DNA of 64,000 nt from Antitrichia curtipendula (taxonomy: Eukaryota > Streptophyta > Bryopsida > Hypnales > Leucodontaceae): NCBI GenBank assembly GCA_951230915.1, contig OX579640.1, positions 24,634,981 through 24,698,980 on the forward strand, in the 5' to 3' direction. Positions 50,401 through 61,116 of this stretch are shown here, piece after piece. The position numbers and the translations under genes were made by a program. How positions within the stretch are numbered: the first letter of the stretch is position 1; every line of letters begins with the position of its first letter. A model generated the notes under the pieces. That model was not told the origin of the DNA. It saw only the letters and a program-made list of their open reading frames with translations, and did no database searches.

Positions 50401-53088
50401 AACAAGCACCAGTGCCCAATACTGCTGCTGTGGTAGCAGCAGCTGGGAGTGGGTGGACGCAACCCAATATTAAATGTATGAGCTCGAGAAGATTCTCTGT
50501 GAACCCCATTTTCAGACGAGGAAGTTTGCGAAATCGGGTGAGAGCAGCAGCAGGGTTTTTAGGGTTTAGGGTTTGGGGTTTCAGCATTAAATCATGCAAT
50601 AAATCTGGATTCGAAGGCGCTTAGTGCAAAAGGGGTGTTTAAATGACATAAGTGCTTAAATGACATGTTGAAATGACATTTTTCAGAAAAATGTCATTTA
50701 AACCTTGTCCTTTCAACACCCCTTCTGCACTAGTGGGCCTCAACGTGTCTACTTCTGTACAGGATGATGCTGGAGCAGTCCAAGACCGAGCTGCTGCGGA
50801 TAGGTCCTCCCCAGCACGGTATCTGGAAGCGACAGCGTCTCCGCAACGAGTGAGGAGAAAAGCAACTGGCGTTAGCGGAACAGCAGGAGCATTCAAAGGC
50901 GGCGCGTCGCAGGTAACTAGGGCATGTATGCCCTAACTGAGCCTGCCTGCACCAATCATGTTTACCCTAATCAAAATAATGTGCAGTCCGTGAGACTTTT
51001 TGTTTGCATATGGAATTCAAACAAAACCATATGCAGATCGAGCTTGTTATTCAGTGCGTCTGTGGCTGTATATTACATGCCCATGCTCCTGTTCCGATCG
51101 ATTTGGCAGATGTATCCCTTAGTGCACCCGGATGGAAATTTCTTAAGAAATTATACCTCTGGAAATGGAATCTCGGGTGAGCTATTGACGTTGCCGATGG
51201 CCACAATTCCATCTTCTGGACCAAGGAGATTTCATTACAATTTCTGGGCCTGAGAAAGTAATTTCTTCTGGCTCTTGGATTAATTAATACTGGGATACCA
51301 AATGAGTGAGTGAGTGGTTCGGTACCACCGTGGATGTAAGGTAGAATAGCCCAATAGCGAGCCCAGAAATTCCGATTCCTACTGTTGCATTCAATTTATT
51401 CCAAGGTGTCTCAACCCTGGAAGGACGTCACTCTGAAAATGTACTCAAGCAACTTCTACGAAAAAATTGTATGAAAGAGCGGTTTTTTTCCATCCTACAG
51501 TCTTCGGTGAAGTCATCCCGAAGGGCGTTTTGCTTCCTCGGCAGCGTTTCAGGGATAAGTTCCATATTCAGTCTCAGTGTTGAAGAAAGGAACAAGTCTA
51601 TAGGGGTTGCAATTGGGCTGACAATTTTGTGAATTGAATTCATGAGGGGCAAGATTTTGACCAAACCTGGAAGTTGGAGGCCCCTAGTGGTGGCTCTCCT
51701 CACTTCCAGGTAAAACCTGGGTTTCCTCCGAGCACAACCTTGACGTACATTGATCCACTAATTATGTGACTCTTCAAACAACGCATGGCAAAGGGTTCTT
51801 GTTTCTCCGCAAGCTTAAGTGACGTTTTTGGATTATCATTGGAGTATTGCACGCAGTGGTGTATTGCAGTGCCGAAGGGAATTAGCGGAGGCACGTACGT
51901 ACTGTAATCATTAGCTCTAGACCTCATACTTATATATTCTCAGTAGAAAGCTACATGTTTTCCTCCCATGCCCACGTACATAATATTTCCTCTCTTTCTA
52001 TAGTTCAATCTCCCTTGATTTGTCGATCGTTTTTTGGAAAAAAACTGTGAATCCGACAAGTCTAAATATCTGCAACGGCGTAAGGGACTACAATAATGAC
52101 AAATGCTGAGCTTAATTAATTTCTGTAGACCTTATTTTCAGTTTCATGAAACTATGCAACAAGGTCGGTGAGCCAATTGAACGACCGGTCTAAATTGGTG
52201 CAGGATGAAGGATCTGGGAGCCTTCGGCATCAGCAACTAGGCGTGTCACTTGTGCCCGCTGGTCAAGGTCAATCCCTAGGGTGCAGCAGCATTGCTTGTG
52301 CTGTGGGGAGACTCACTGTGAATGACGCGGAGTCTTCTGGCTCATCATCCAGTGCCAAAAAATTCTCCCATATTTCTCCTCTCAGAAGTAGAGGCACAAT
52401 AAATTCGAGCCGGTCATCGACAAATACTCAAAATTCGGGATTCGGGGACAATCTTGGTGCGTGACGAATGTGTCTGTAGTCATAAATTTCACTGGCCTTG
52501 GAGTCCTACTTGCTGTGTGTGTGTACGTGAGATCTCCAGGACTGTTGCACACAGCTTGAGATCGATATCTAGGGCATGCATAATTCGTCTTATGCACGCA
52601 TGCAGTGAATAGGCTCGAGCGGGCAAGTTGTGATCGATTCGAGGGGCACATACATGTTGTACTGCTGCGTGTCTGAGACAGACTAGGCCGACCCTGACAG
52701 ACCTGCATTGTGAAGAAGGACGTCTAGTGGAATGGAACAAGTGGTGGAGATTGATCGAAATACGTAGGGTGGCCGGGAGTGGCATGCAGGCATTCTACGG
52801 AACGCCACAGGGCAGCAGCAGCAGCAGCAGGCCGAGCTGATGCAGTCGCGGCGGGGATCGGTGGTGGTGCAAAGGGTAATCAACTCCGCTGGGCAGCCAA
52901 GGAAAGTGGTGTTGCCAGTGGCGGAAGGAACCATGGAGGCGACTGGGCAAAGGCCGCCGTCGCAGCAGCAAAGGTCGAGATTTCGGGACTTCTCTCCAGC
53001 AGGGAGAAGATATGGAACGCCGGGGCGACCCGCTGTTGGGTCGGCTGCTGCAGCAGCAGCTAGCCTCCAAGTGCGAATCTGCCCGTAG
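44471..53088 (+). CDS. CDC14: CDC14-type dual-specificity protein phosphatase
   Basis: Proposed exons: 44471-44635, 44752-44838, 45091-45172, 45673-45830, 45991-46068, 46335-46412, 48333-48386, 48629-48732, 49146-49224, 49613-49684, 50038-50130, 50331-50537, 50763-50912, 52204-52456 and 52790-53088, about 652 aa, all GT-AG and frame-consistent. N-terminal domain: [48 protein letters not shown]. Linker: [20 protein letters not shown]. Catalytic domain: [18 protein letters not shown], the CX5R loop HCKAGLGRTG (Cys294, Arg300; the upstream general-acid loop reads FPDGSC) and [16 protein letters not shown]. The tail is Ser-rich with a Gln run. CDC14 removes phosphate from CDK sites and acts in mitotic exit, cytokinesis and ciliary processes in other eukaryotes. 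The core (to about residue 390) is secure. The 45172/45673 junction and the last three exons are less certain. Large introns host MITEs. Confidence 0.93.
47007..47302. mobile_element. 296-bp MITE in CDC14 intron 6
   Basis: Terminal inverted repeats of 29 bp, 47007-47035 and 47274-47302, with one mismatch; they begin ATGGGCAATTTC. The interior has several TCTGAAATCTA/TTAGAT words. No clear target-site duplication. Confidence 0.8.
47313..47869. mobile_element. MITE with GCCGCTT(C/T)ACACTTAGAGG ends in CDC14 intron 6
   Basis: 47313-47331 and the reverse of 47851-47869 match at 18 of 19 positions. A third, same-direction copy of the left end (GGCCACTTTACACCTAGAGG) starts at 47531, so a shorter 47531-47870 element may be nested, or one left end may be duplicated. 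It begins only 10 bp after the MITE at 47007-47302. Confidence 0.8.
50552..50580 (+). other. Telomere-like GGGTTTTTAGGGTTTAGGG tract in CDC14 intron 12
   Basis: Short run of GGGTTTA-like units just after the exon 12 donor. It could be an interstitial telomere-like or telo-box tract. Function unknown. Confidence 0.4.
50619..50735. mobile_element. 117-bp CACTA-like foldback MITE in CDC14 intron 12
   Basis: Right end, read in reverse, CACTAGTGCAGAAGGGGTGT; left end GCTTAGTGCAAAAGGGGTGT. It is flanked by GGC at 50616-50618 and 50736-50738, a 3-bp target duplication as expected for CACTA elements. The centre is a hairpin, AATGACATTTTTC with AG and its complement. Confidence 0.75.
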
Positions 53089-53750
53089 TCCATATACTTG
53101 ATCGATCGATCAAGTGAAGGCTGCGCAGTTCATTCAAGTGAAGGTCTTGATGATTGAGATCGATCAAGAGGCAGCATGATTATACAGTATCTCAGACGGA
53201 GAAGCACTAGCAAAAAAAGTAGAAAACAACGTGAGTAGTGCTGTAGGCCGTATTTTTAATTCCCGGGACCTACAAATTTTATATTTTTAGACGTAATACA
53301 GGTTCTGAAAATCATACAAGAGCATACTTTCGAAATATTCTTGGAATGTTTTGAAATTTCTATTTTAAGGACTTTATTGAGAGTAAACCCGCCATTGACG
53401 GACGGTTTCAATCACCGCACAATCGAATTCATACCACAAATGCACGGGTTGAATCAACCACGGACACACGGACACCGGTTCAACAGTGAATTTATACCAC
53501 CACACACCGGCACCGCACATTGTGCGGTGAAGGGCTGCACCTTCTTTTCACAAAATTTAAAGCCTGTTACCATTAAGCTGCAAAATAATTTGCAAGAGGA
53601 AACCTTTTTTCATATTTGTTTTTGGAAGCAAATCTTAACATGGCATTGAATAATCATGGCAAGTTCTAGAGCTTGCAAGTTCCTATTGTATTGTGGAGAA
53701 GGATTTGAATTTTGTCTATGCGGTGATTGGCAAGGTTACTCTGTAGGGTG

Positions 53751-53914
53751 TAAAATACTCCTTGGACGTGTATAGAGATTTACATGAATGGATAAAGTCC
53801 AAAAGTAGATATACAAAATATTAGAGTGCAACATAAAATACTCCTTGGACGTGTAGAGATTTACATGAATGGACAAAGTCCAAAAGTAGATATATGAAAT
53901 ATTAGTGTACAACA
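53751..53914 (+). repeat. 83-bp tandem duplication
   Basis: Units start at 53751 and 53834, each TAAAATACTCCTTGGACGTG and each ending around ATATTAG(A/T)GT(G/A)CAACAT. A few substitutions and a two-base deletion separate them. Confidence 0.85.
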
Positions 53915-54138
53915 TATTGCACGTTACCATGAAAGTTTGAAGAAAAAATTAGTTGTGATTTGAAAGAAAATCAATTTTTCAAATCATGTTGAACAAAACT
54001 GAGTTTTAGACATGACCAACTTTGAAATTGATTTTTTCTAGAATCACAACCAATTTTTTCTTCAAACTTGTAAAATAAGGTGTAGCTAGTCTGTTGTACA
54101 CTAATACTTTGGTATATCTACTTTTGGACTTTGTCCAT
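53871..54138. repeat. Long imperfect hairpin, about 110-bp arms
   Basis: Left arm 53871-53980 and right arm 54023-54138 are reverse complements in two blocks: GGACAAAGTCCAAAAGTAGATATA through TTAGTGTACAAC, and AGTTTGAAGAAAAAATT through AATCAATTT. They are separated by a loop of about 40 bp. The middle of the arms has diverged. Confidence 0.7.
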
Positions 54139-54185
54139 TGATGCTTATGGTATGGTTGTATAAATGAAAACGTTTCAACTTTGTA

Positions 54186-54436
54186 CACTATAAAAAAAAC
54201 ATGTTATAGATGATGTTTAATATAACAATCAATGTCTAACAATCAATGTCTAAGTTGATTGTTTTTAAATGACGTTGAATCTAACAACCCTTGTTTTTAT
54301 GTCAACAATGACATCCAATGTGATATCAAGATGTTACATTAGACATCATCGTTGACATAAAAACAAGGATTGTTAGATTTGACATTCTCTAAAATCCATC
54401 AATTTAAACATCAAAGAATTCTAGTTTCTTATAGTG
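54186..54436. mobile_element. 251-bp CACTA-type MITE with GTA target duplication
   Basis: Left end CACTATAAAAAAAACATG; right end, read in reverse, CACTATAAGAAACTAG. Both are followed by GATGTTTAA. GTA flanks each end (54183-54185 and 54437-54439). The inner inverted repeat arms, about 38 bp each, lie at 54277-54315 and 54344-54382. CACTATAAGAAA-type ends and a 3-bp duplication are diagnostic of the CACTA superfamily. Confidence 0.85.
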
Positions 54437-54515
54437 GTATATCTATTTTTGGACTTTGACCATTGATGCTTAATATGGTATGGTTGTACGGATGAAAACA
54501 TTTCAACTTTGTCCT
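54437..54515 (+). repeat. Direct repeat of 54110-54185 across the CACTA MITE
   Basis: GGTATATCTA(C/T)TTTTGGACTTTG and TTTCAACTTTGT blocks occur on both sides of the MITE in the same direction. Confidence 0.7.
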
Positions 54516-57157
54516 CAATTTTGTTCTTCACTTTACAATCTATAATTCTATATTACATTAAAATTAAGCATCATTTTTTGAATAAGAGTCCAACTAATGA
54601 AATGAAGTTTATTAAGTTTAGTTTCTACTCCAATTAAAACTTTTGAAAAATTCATAAATTTCAATAGTTTATAACAACATGAACTTTGGGCCTACAATCA
54701 TGGTTTGTTGAATTTTTAATTTGACACGATAACTTTGGTTTATATTATAATATTATACACTATAATACACATTTATAGTGAAAATTTTAGATTTTTTGAG
54801 TATATTTGATATTTGATATGAATTTTCTTCATTGTTTTCTTTAAAATATTCACAATAACTTCAAATTTTTCCCCCCAAAATTGAAAATTTTACGACTTAT
54901 AGTAAACATAAGGTTTCATTTGTAAGAAAGAATGAATTTTTTTTCATTCATATCTCGTTGCGAAATGGCAGCCAACAAAGTGATGGACAGCAAGGCTTGA
55001 AATCAGTGATCACAGGCCCTCGTCCTTCTAGGATTAGCTGATTAATGAAATCCAAAGTATTGACCTTTGGATGAGCTAGTAATTGAAATTGATGGATTTC
55101 AGAATTGAGAAAGCTAATTTATATTTTGAGAACGGTATTTGATAATGAAATTTTAGAAGTACACATAAATGAACGTTTGATAAATTTGCCTATATATTTA
55201 ATAATTTTTATTTTTTTAAATAATTTTTTTAAATAATAATTGTTTTTGATAGTTTTTATTTTTGATAATAATAATAATAATAATAAATTAATATTTATTA
55301 TTTTTATTATTATTTTTAATTATTATTATTTTTAGTAAATATTATTTTTATTAATTATTAAATAATCTGTCCAGAACTATATGTGTTTACAACTTGGAGA
55401 ACCTTTTCTTAACGGCCTCTTTGAGTATGCACATTAGTAGACAACAACCACAAAACATTAGGAATGAAAGGCCATTTTCATTAAAATGAGATGATCTACA
55501 GACTGTAGTCTCATATTATCTTTGACTTTACATTTAAATGATAACAAGTGTTTGATATTGAAATTTTTTGATGAATTGAGACTTTAATATGTTAATACTT
55601 TTATAAACCTTTGATTTTATGAATGTTGGTATGTTCATAAATTTTTCATTTGTTAAAATAGAGGTCTTGAATAATAAGGTTGAAGTTTCAAAATGTCCAT
55701 TTTGTTTCAATTTAACAAATATGGCCATAATAGACAAAATTTGCAAATCTCAAGGGGACCCCCAAATCCTTAAAGAAGTGCACTAAACAACCCTCAAAAG
55801 CAAAGGATTCTTGTAAAAATACCAAATTTGACACCAAATTGGCCAAAACTACAAATGACTTCAAACGACAAAATTCAATATAATAATGGAGGTGTTTGGG
55901 AAGAAGGGACCAAAGGAGGCCTTTTATACATTCACAAACACCTCACTTCCTTTTTTAATCTCAAACCTTTTTTTGTTCTAAAAAAATTTATCCAAAAACT
56001 AAACAAAGTCAAATCTTTCAAATCTTACTTTTGGAGAAAAAACTCCAAATCAAAAATCAATTGCACCAACCATTAACTTTAAAAGGTCCAAATTGGTCTA
56101 GAAGAATCCCTATCCCTTTTTTTCTAGTCATTTAGACTCACAAAGTCGGTAGGAATTTCATATTACAAACTGTAAAATCTTGGAAGGAGGAATTTTTTTT
56201 TACCAAAGATTTTGACTTTCATGGATTTTTCAAAAGTGCTATTAGATTAAGAAAAGGCCATACTTGAACCTTGTTTGGATGTCAAGTGCTTCCAAAATGT
56301 TGGTCAACAACCAATTCTATTAAAAAATGGTTAGTAACTATCATAGTTATTTGCTCAGATCCTTGTTGCTATCAGAAATCCAAAAATCTCAATAGATGAT
56401 GTTCACCTACTCAACAAGGGCATGAGTTTTCCAAAGTTTTTGGACTATGGGAACTTGGTCGTAGTAGTAATCTAACATAGCATAGCAACTATCATGTTTG
56501 ATGATAATAATAAATTAATTTATAATTGAAAAAAGCTTTAAATTTTTGAAAATTTAAAAAAAGTCTAAAAAATAAATAAATTAGAATTATTTTTTAATTA
56601 TTTTTAAATTTTGGCAAGCAATGGCTAGTTCAGAGTATAGGAAATAGGCCGAAAACAGCCTTCCAGTGCCCCAAAATAACATCTAATGAAAATCTGTTGA
56701 AGGCCATATTCATTAAAACAAGACAATTTGGATTCTCATTTGAATTGTGACCCTAAATTTAGCATGCAAAAGAGTTCATTAATTTGAGATAATTTAATAA
56801 ACTGAGACTATAACATGCCAAAAAAATGATTCATTTATGCATGTACAAGAAATTGCTTGCCAATTTTAGAATAAAGAAAATGGAAGGATGATTTTATGAT
56901 TCCGAATTAGGCCATGGGATAATAAATATTTAACTTAAAGATCAAATAAGACACTTTGGCATATACAGTAAGGTGTTACGCTTTATAAAAAAACTCATCA
57001 CATAATATGTTAATCAGAGTTGACGAATTTAAATGTCCCAGGGCAAATCACGTCCAAAAATCGGATGTCTCAACGTTTAAACGCAGTGTCCGCAGCGGAC
57101 GCAGTAGTCACCGTCCATCAAATGGCAGACGGGCCGAGGGGGGTGGTTTTTGAGGAG
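54516..57157. other. AT-rich spacer with (AAT)n tract
   Basis: Very AT-rich. An AAT/TTA-rich region lies at about 55255-55365. A more GC-rich patch with ACGCAGTGTCCGCAGCGGAC lies near 57090. No gene supported. Confidence 0.5.
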
Positions 57158-57345
57158 ATGTGTAAAGAATTTCAGAAATTTCTACCATGTAGATTGTAAG
57201 ATTCTAGCATATAAATTCACAAAATTGTAGTGGAGACATGGAGTAGTGAGCCAAAATTTGTTTTTTTCACTTTAAATGCAAATATCTTGCAATCTATTTA
57301 GCTTAAGTTTCAATAATTTTTTCCACACATTCTTCTACAGTTTTA
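57158..57345. repeat. Foldback repeat with about 70-bp arms
   Basis: The left arm starts ATGTGTAAAGAATTTCAGAA and contains TAGATTGTAAGAT. The right arm read in reverse has AATGTGTGGAAAAAATTATTG and TAGATTGCAAGATATTTGCA. A single copy of the same sequence lies at 17549-17640. Confidence 0.6.
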
Positions 57346-58141
57346 GTACTCTAATGAAAGATCTATACGTTATATTTGAAAAAAATAAATATTTGTAAAG
57401 TTTATTTCTATTTGCAATAAATAACATTGTTTAGAGTGATATTTCATACAAAAATGAGCTTGATCTTTTAGGGGTTAATTAAAAGAATGTAAATTTTAAC
57501 AGAGGACTATTCTTTTATGGCAAGTCATGTAGATTTATTATTATAAATTTTTGGGTGTATGATTGACATAGTTGTCATTTAGTACATGCAAGTTGAAGAA
57601 TGTGTTCTTAATACTATTATTATTATATCAAAAATGTTTTTTTGGGACACCTCAGCTTTTATTGGGGGTTTATATTTTTTTTGTTCAAACTACTATGTTT
57701 CTTCAAAAAGATTTTCATTTCAGCCTTCAGCTCCTATGTCCGCCCGATGGCCAGGTAGTCCGATTGTCCACTGGACAGGAGAACAAAAAAATCTGGTATG
57801 TGAAATGACATCACAGGGTTAGTGCCTACGTCTACTAGACATCTAGTAGGACGTCAGTACGTCTTGTCAACCCTGACGTTAATGCAAATGGAGTTAAAAA
57901 TCAATCGTGTTGTAGATTGGAAAAACAATTAAGAAGCTGCAAAATGCAATACATAAAATTGAAGTTAAAATACATTTTATTGCACACCGCCCAAAACATC
58001 TAATTTTGAAAAAACAAGAAATTCACATCAATATAATGAATTAAAATAATTTGCTAACTAACTACTTGATTACATCATCATTAGTAATTTTTCTAGATTG
58101 AATTTTTTAGTGACTTTCTTGCATCTTATTCTTTATTTTAC

Positions 58142-59556
58142 TTCTTCCAAGATTTAAGCGTAGAGGAGATGGCTGACATGCCATCATGCAACTTATTCAA
58201 AACAGTCCATAACAGATGGTTGCAGCAGTCGGATAATCAAGGTAATGATATGTTTGTCACCACTTCCAATGATTGCATTCGAGCCTTCATGTAGATGATG
58301 AATTACCATGCTTTATTTAAAGGCAATGTATCAAGGTCAAGGCCATCCAAAGAGAAGTTAAAGTTAAGAGGTGCTAGACGCAGCGGAGACCCAAAGAAGA
58401 TTGCCGAGGCTTTGAATGACCTTCCTAGAGCAGCTGATGTCGGAACACATATACTGCATTTGGAAGGCAAAGAGTTTTTTGGAAGTAGTAAGCGCAAGCT
58501 TGACCTCTCAATTGGATTGGATGATAACTTCCATTGTCCAGACAAAGTCAACTTCTCACAACCACGTGTCCAAATACGATCTACATATATGCCCACAATG
58601 GCCTCCAATGAAGCAGACATGGTGGCTAATATTGCGTATGCACCACATGTTACGACTGCAATGGAAAGTAACTGTGACAGGTACATTGCAAGAATTTCGT
58701 ACAAGTCCGCTTGCAAATGTCACGCCCAACAAAGAGGTTTCAACATTTGTTGCGTTGCCAAAACTGCAAAGGGATCTAAAGGTATTCCAGCTTTGACGTA
58801 TCATGGTAGAAAAAAACAATATGGCGGAAATAAGGAAATCATCACCGATTTTGGTTCTGCCCAGATGATATTGAACAATGTGTATAAGGCTCTAAACGTG
58901 GTTGGATAATTGATTGGCCTCAAGTACCAAATGTAGGGTCTGTATTAACGGATGCTAATTTGACTCGCCAAGAAATATTGCTATTGCAAGAGGCCGGCTT
59001 TCAGCTCCAACAATGACCACCTATGTCACCTTGATGTTTATTCACAATGTCTAGTATTTTCCATGCAATCACTTACAATCAACCTAGTCCTTTGCATGTG
59101 GACACATATCCAACAACCCGAAAGAGCAAGGCTATTCAACGTATTGCAAATGCTCCTTCTATAGAGCATCGCAATAAATGGATGAGTGTTGGTGATGTCA
59201 AAAGATCCATCTTGGGAGTAACCATGCTCCCCTTTCCAGGACTTGGAGCTATAATCTCACTTCAATCTGGAACTGAGCCTCTGCAAAAGCAACAAAAGGT
59301 TTATTGTATCACACTTGACATGTACTTGGAGTATAATTGTCCCGATTTTGTAGACATGGCCGTCTTAGCAATTGGTGGATGGCATCAATACGTTAATTGC
59401 AAACGTCTGTACTACTTAATTCGTTACTTTTGCAAAATGAATCCAAAAAAAGATAAGTTCATACATTCTCCAAGCTTCAGCTTCAACAAAGTCAAGCTCT
59501 TTTTCATTAGTGTTGGTATCATTAAGGTTGCAAATGAGAGTCTTCAACATGTGTAG
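58142..59556 (+). pseudogene. MULE/SWIM-type transposase-like gene, decayed
   Basis: The frame from about 58142 (EEMADMPSCNLFKTVHNRWL) meets TAG at 58292-58294, continues open to 58909 (RSGDPKKIAEALNDLP, DKVNFSQPRV), then shifts frame near 58905 to one reading LTDANLTRQEILLLQEAGFQ. That frame has TGA at 59014 and 59032 and continues to 59556 (FPGLGAIISLQSGTEP, WHQYVNCKRLYYLIRYFCKM). The order and the C-terminal ...CKRLYYL block resemble SWIM-finger transposases of the Mutator group, known to me from non-seed plants. The usual CxC...CxH zinc ligands are damaged (NCPDF and CKR). No upstream catalytic DDE region was found, so this is a 3' fragment or a solitary remnant. Confidence 0.6.
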
Positions 59557-60356
59557 AAAACTATGAAAAATCTAAGTGATTGACATATGAGATTGGAGGA
59601 CTGTAGACTAAAGTTAGTTTTATAGCTTTAGAAGTACCAATTTCTATTTGGATTACTATTGTAATTTTCCGTAGTAATCAATACAAACTATTTTTAGATT
59701 CAATTTGCATTTTTTTGTAGTTCAGTTGTTTGCCTTCAAATTATTTACTTGTGATATTTCAAACAATAGAAAAAATTATTGTCTTCATACAAATAGTAAA
59801 TAACTACAATAATAGGTCCACGGTAATAGGTTCTAAAATTTACTATAAATAGCAAAATTTCCCAATATTTTTATAATATTGTCTATTTTTAGAAATATAT
59901 TTGACTTTCCTAAAGTATATTTAAATTTCAGAACTCTATGCTCACATAATCCCTGCTCGATACTTGTACGCTCACGCTCGCAAGCTCACAGTCTAGCACC
60001 ATTGGTCTACAAACTCAACAATGTAAATATAATCCTATACAAATTCACAGTTTGTAAGATATTGCAACTTTGACCTTAAGATCAAGGGGTTTGACTTGGC
60101 GATTAAGGATGCAATATGAGGAACTTGTAAGCGATTTCAAGATTTAGAGTTACATAGGTATTCTATGAAACACTAACAAATTTTTTGAGTTTTGACTAGA
60201 CCTACCTTCCCATTTTTGAGGTCTACAAATACAATGGTGCATGTTAGATTTTATATAAATTCTTTGATTTTGCATTATGACTCATAGGGCCACTTATTTC
60301 AGGGGCTAAATATTAAAAAGTCATATAATATTTTAAATATAAGTTTTTTTTATAGG
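59557..60356. other. AT-rich spacer, no gene seen
   Basis: No supported gene or structured element. Contains GCTCGATACTTGTACGCTCACGC-like sequence near 59955. Confidence 0.5.
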
Positions 60357-61116
60357 TGGGTACAAGCATGCTTGGGGTACCCCAGTCAGGAACCAAGGAA
60401 CAGGAATGAAATAATTTTCAATTAGCCTATTTTACAAATAAAAATTAGAGTAATTTTTTAAAAACATTGGTTATTGCTAGAACGCATATAGCCAAATCAT
60501 TTTCATGATTCAAAACCTACTAAATGTTTAATTTTTAATTTTCATATTTGTTAGGATTTAGTAGCTGATATCGTATTAATGGAAAATATACATGTATATA
60601 CAAGAATTTTACCATGATTTTTGCCTATTCACTACTTTACAACTTACTTTTTATGTTTTAATTATGAAATTCAAAAGAATCTCGAATTTTGAATTCCTTT
60701 TAAACGTAGCCCCTCTTTATATTTAAGATGATTTGAAAAATAATAAAAAAATAGTTAAATTTCCCATATCAAGTTATAGATTTCTACAATTGATTATTAA
60801 AACATCATAAACCAATAAAATTATTTGAAAACACTTTCTACTAAATACTGATATTCCTTTCTGATTCCTGAATGAAAAATGGACACTGTGACAGAGTCCT
60901 AAATGGGGCTTCAGGAATCATATTAACAACTTTAATCAATTAGAGGCAAAAAAATTTGGATGATTTCATATTGTATTCTATTTGAAGCAAGTAAATTTGT
61001 ATTAAAATTAAATTACTACAAAATAAATTGTAGCCTAATCTACATTAAAGAAATGAACTTCACTGCATTTTATTGTGTGACGGCGTTTATGGGTACCCCA
61101 AGCATGCTTGTACCCA
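60357..61116. mobile_element. 760-bp element with perfect 26-bp terminal inverted repeats
   Basis: 60357-60382 and 61091-61116 are exact reverse complements over 26 bp, beginning TGGGTACAAGCATGCTTGGG, with an AAGCATGCTT palindrome inside. The interior is AT-rich without a long frame, so it is non-autonomous. Identical ends in otherwise diverged DNA suggest recent movement. GG follows the right end and precedes the left end; no longer duplication was seen. Confidence 0.8.

Noticed and set aside
50552..50580. Chromosome-end telomere
   Set aside because: Only a few degenerate GGGTTTA units inside an intron; far too short and flanked by coding sequence.
52683..53093. Cys/Ala-rich minus-strand ORFs
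   Set aside because: They are the complement of CAG/GCAGCA-rich sequence. The plus strand gives a frame-consistent CDC14 exon.
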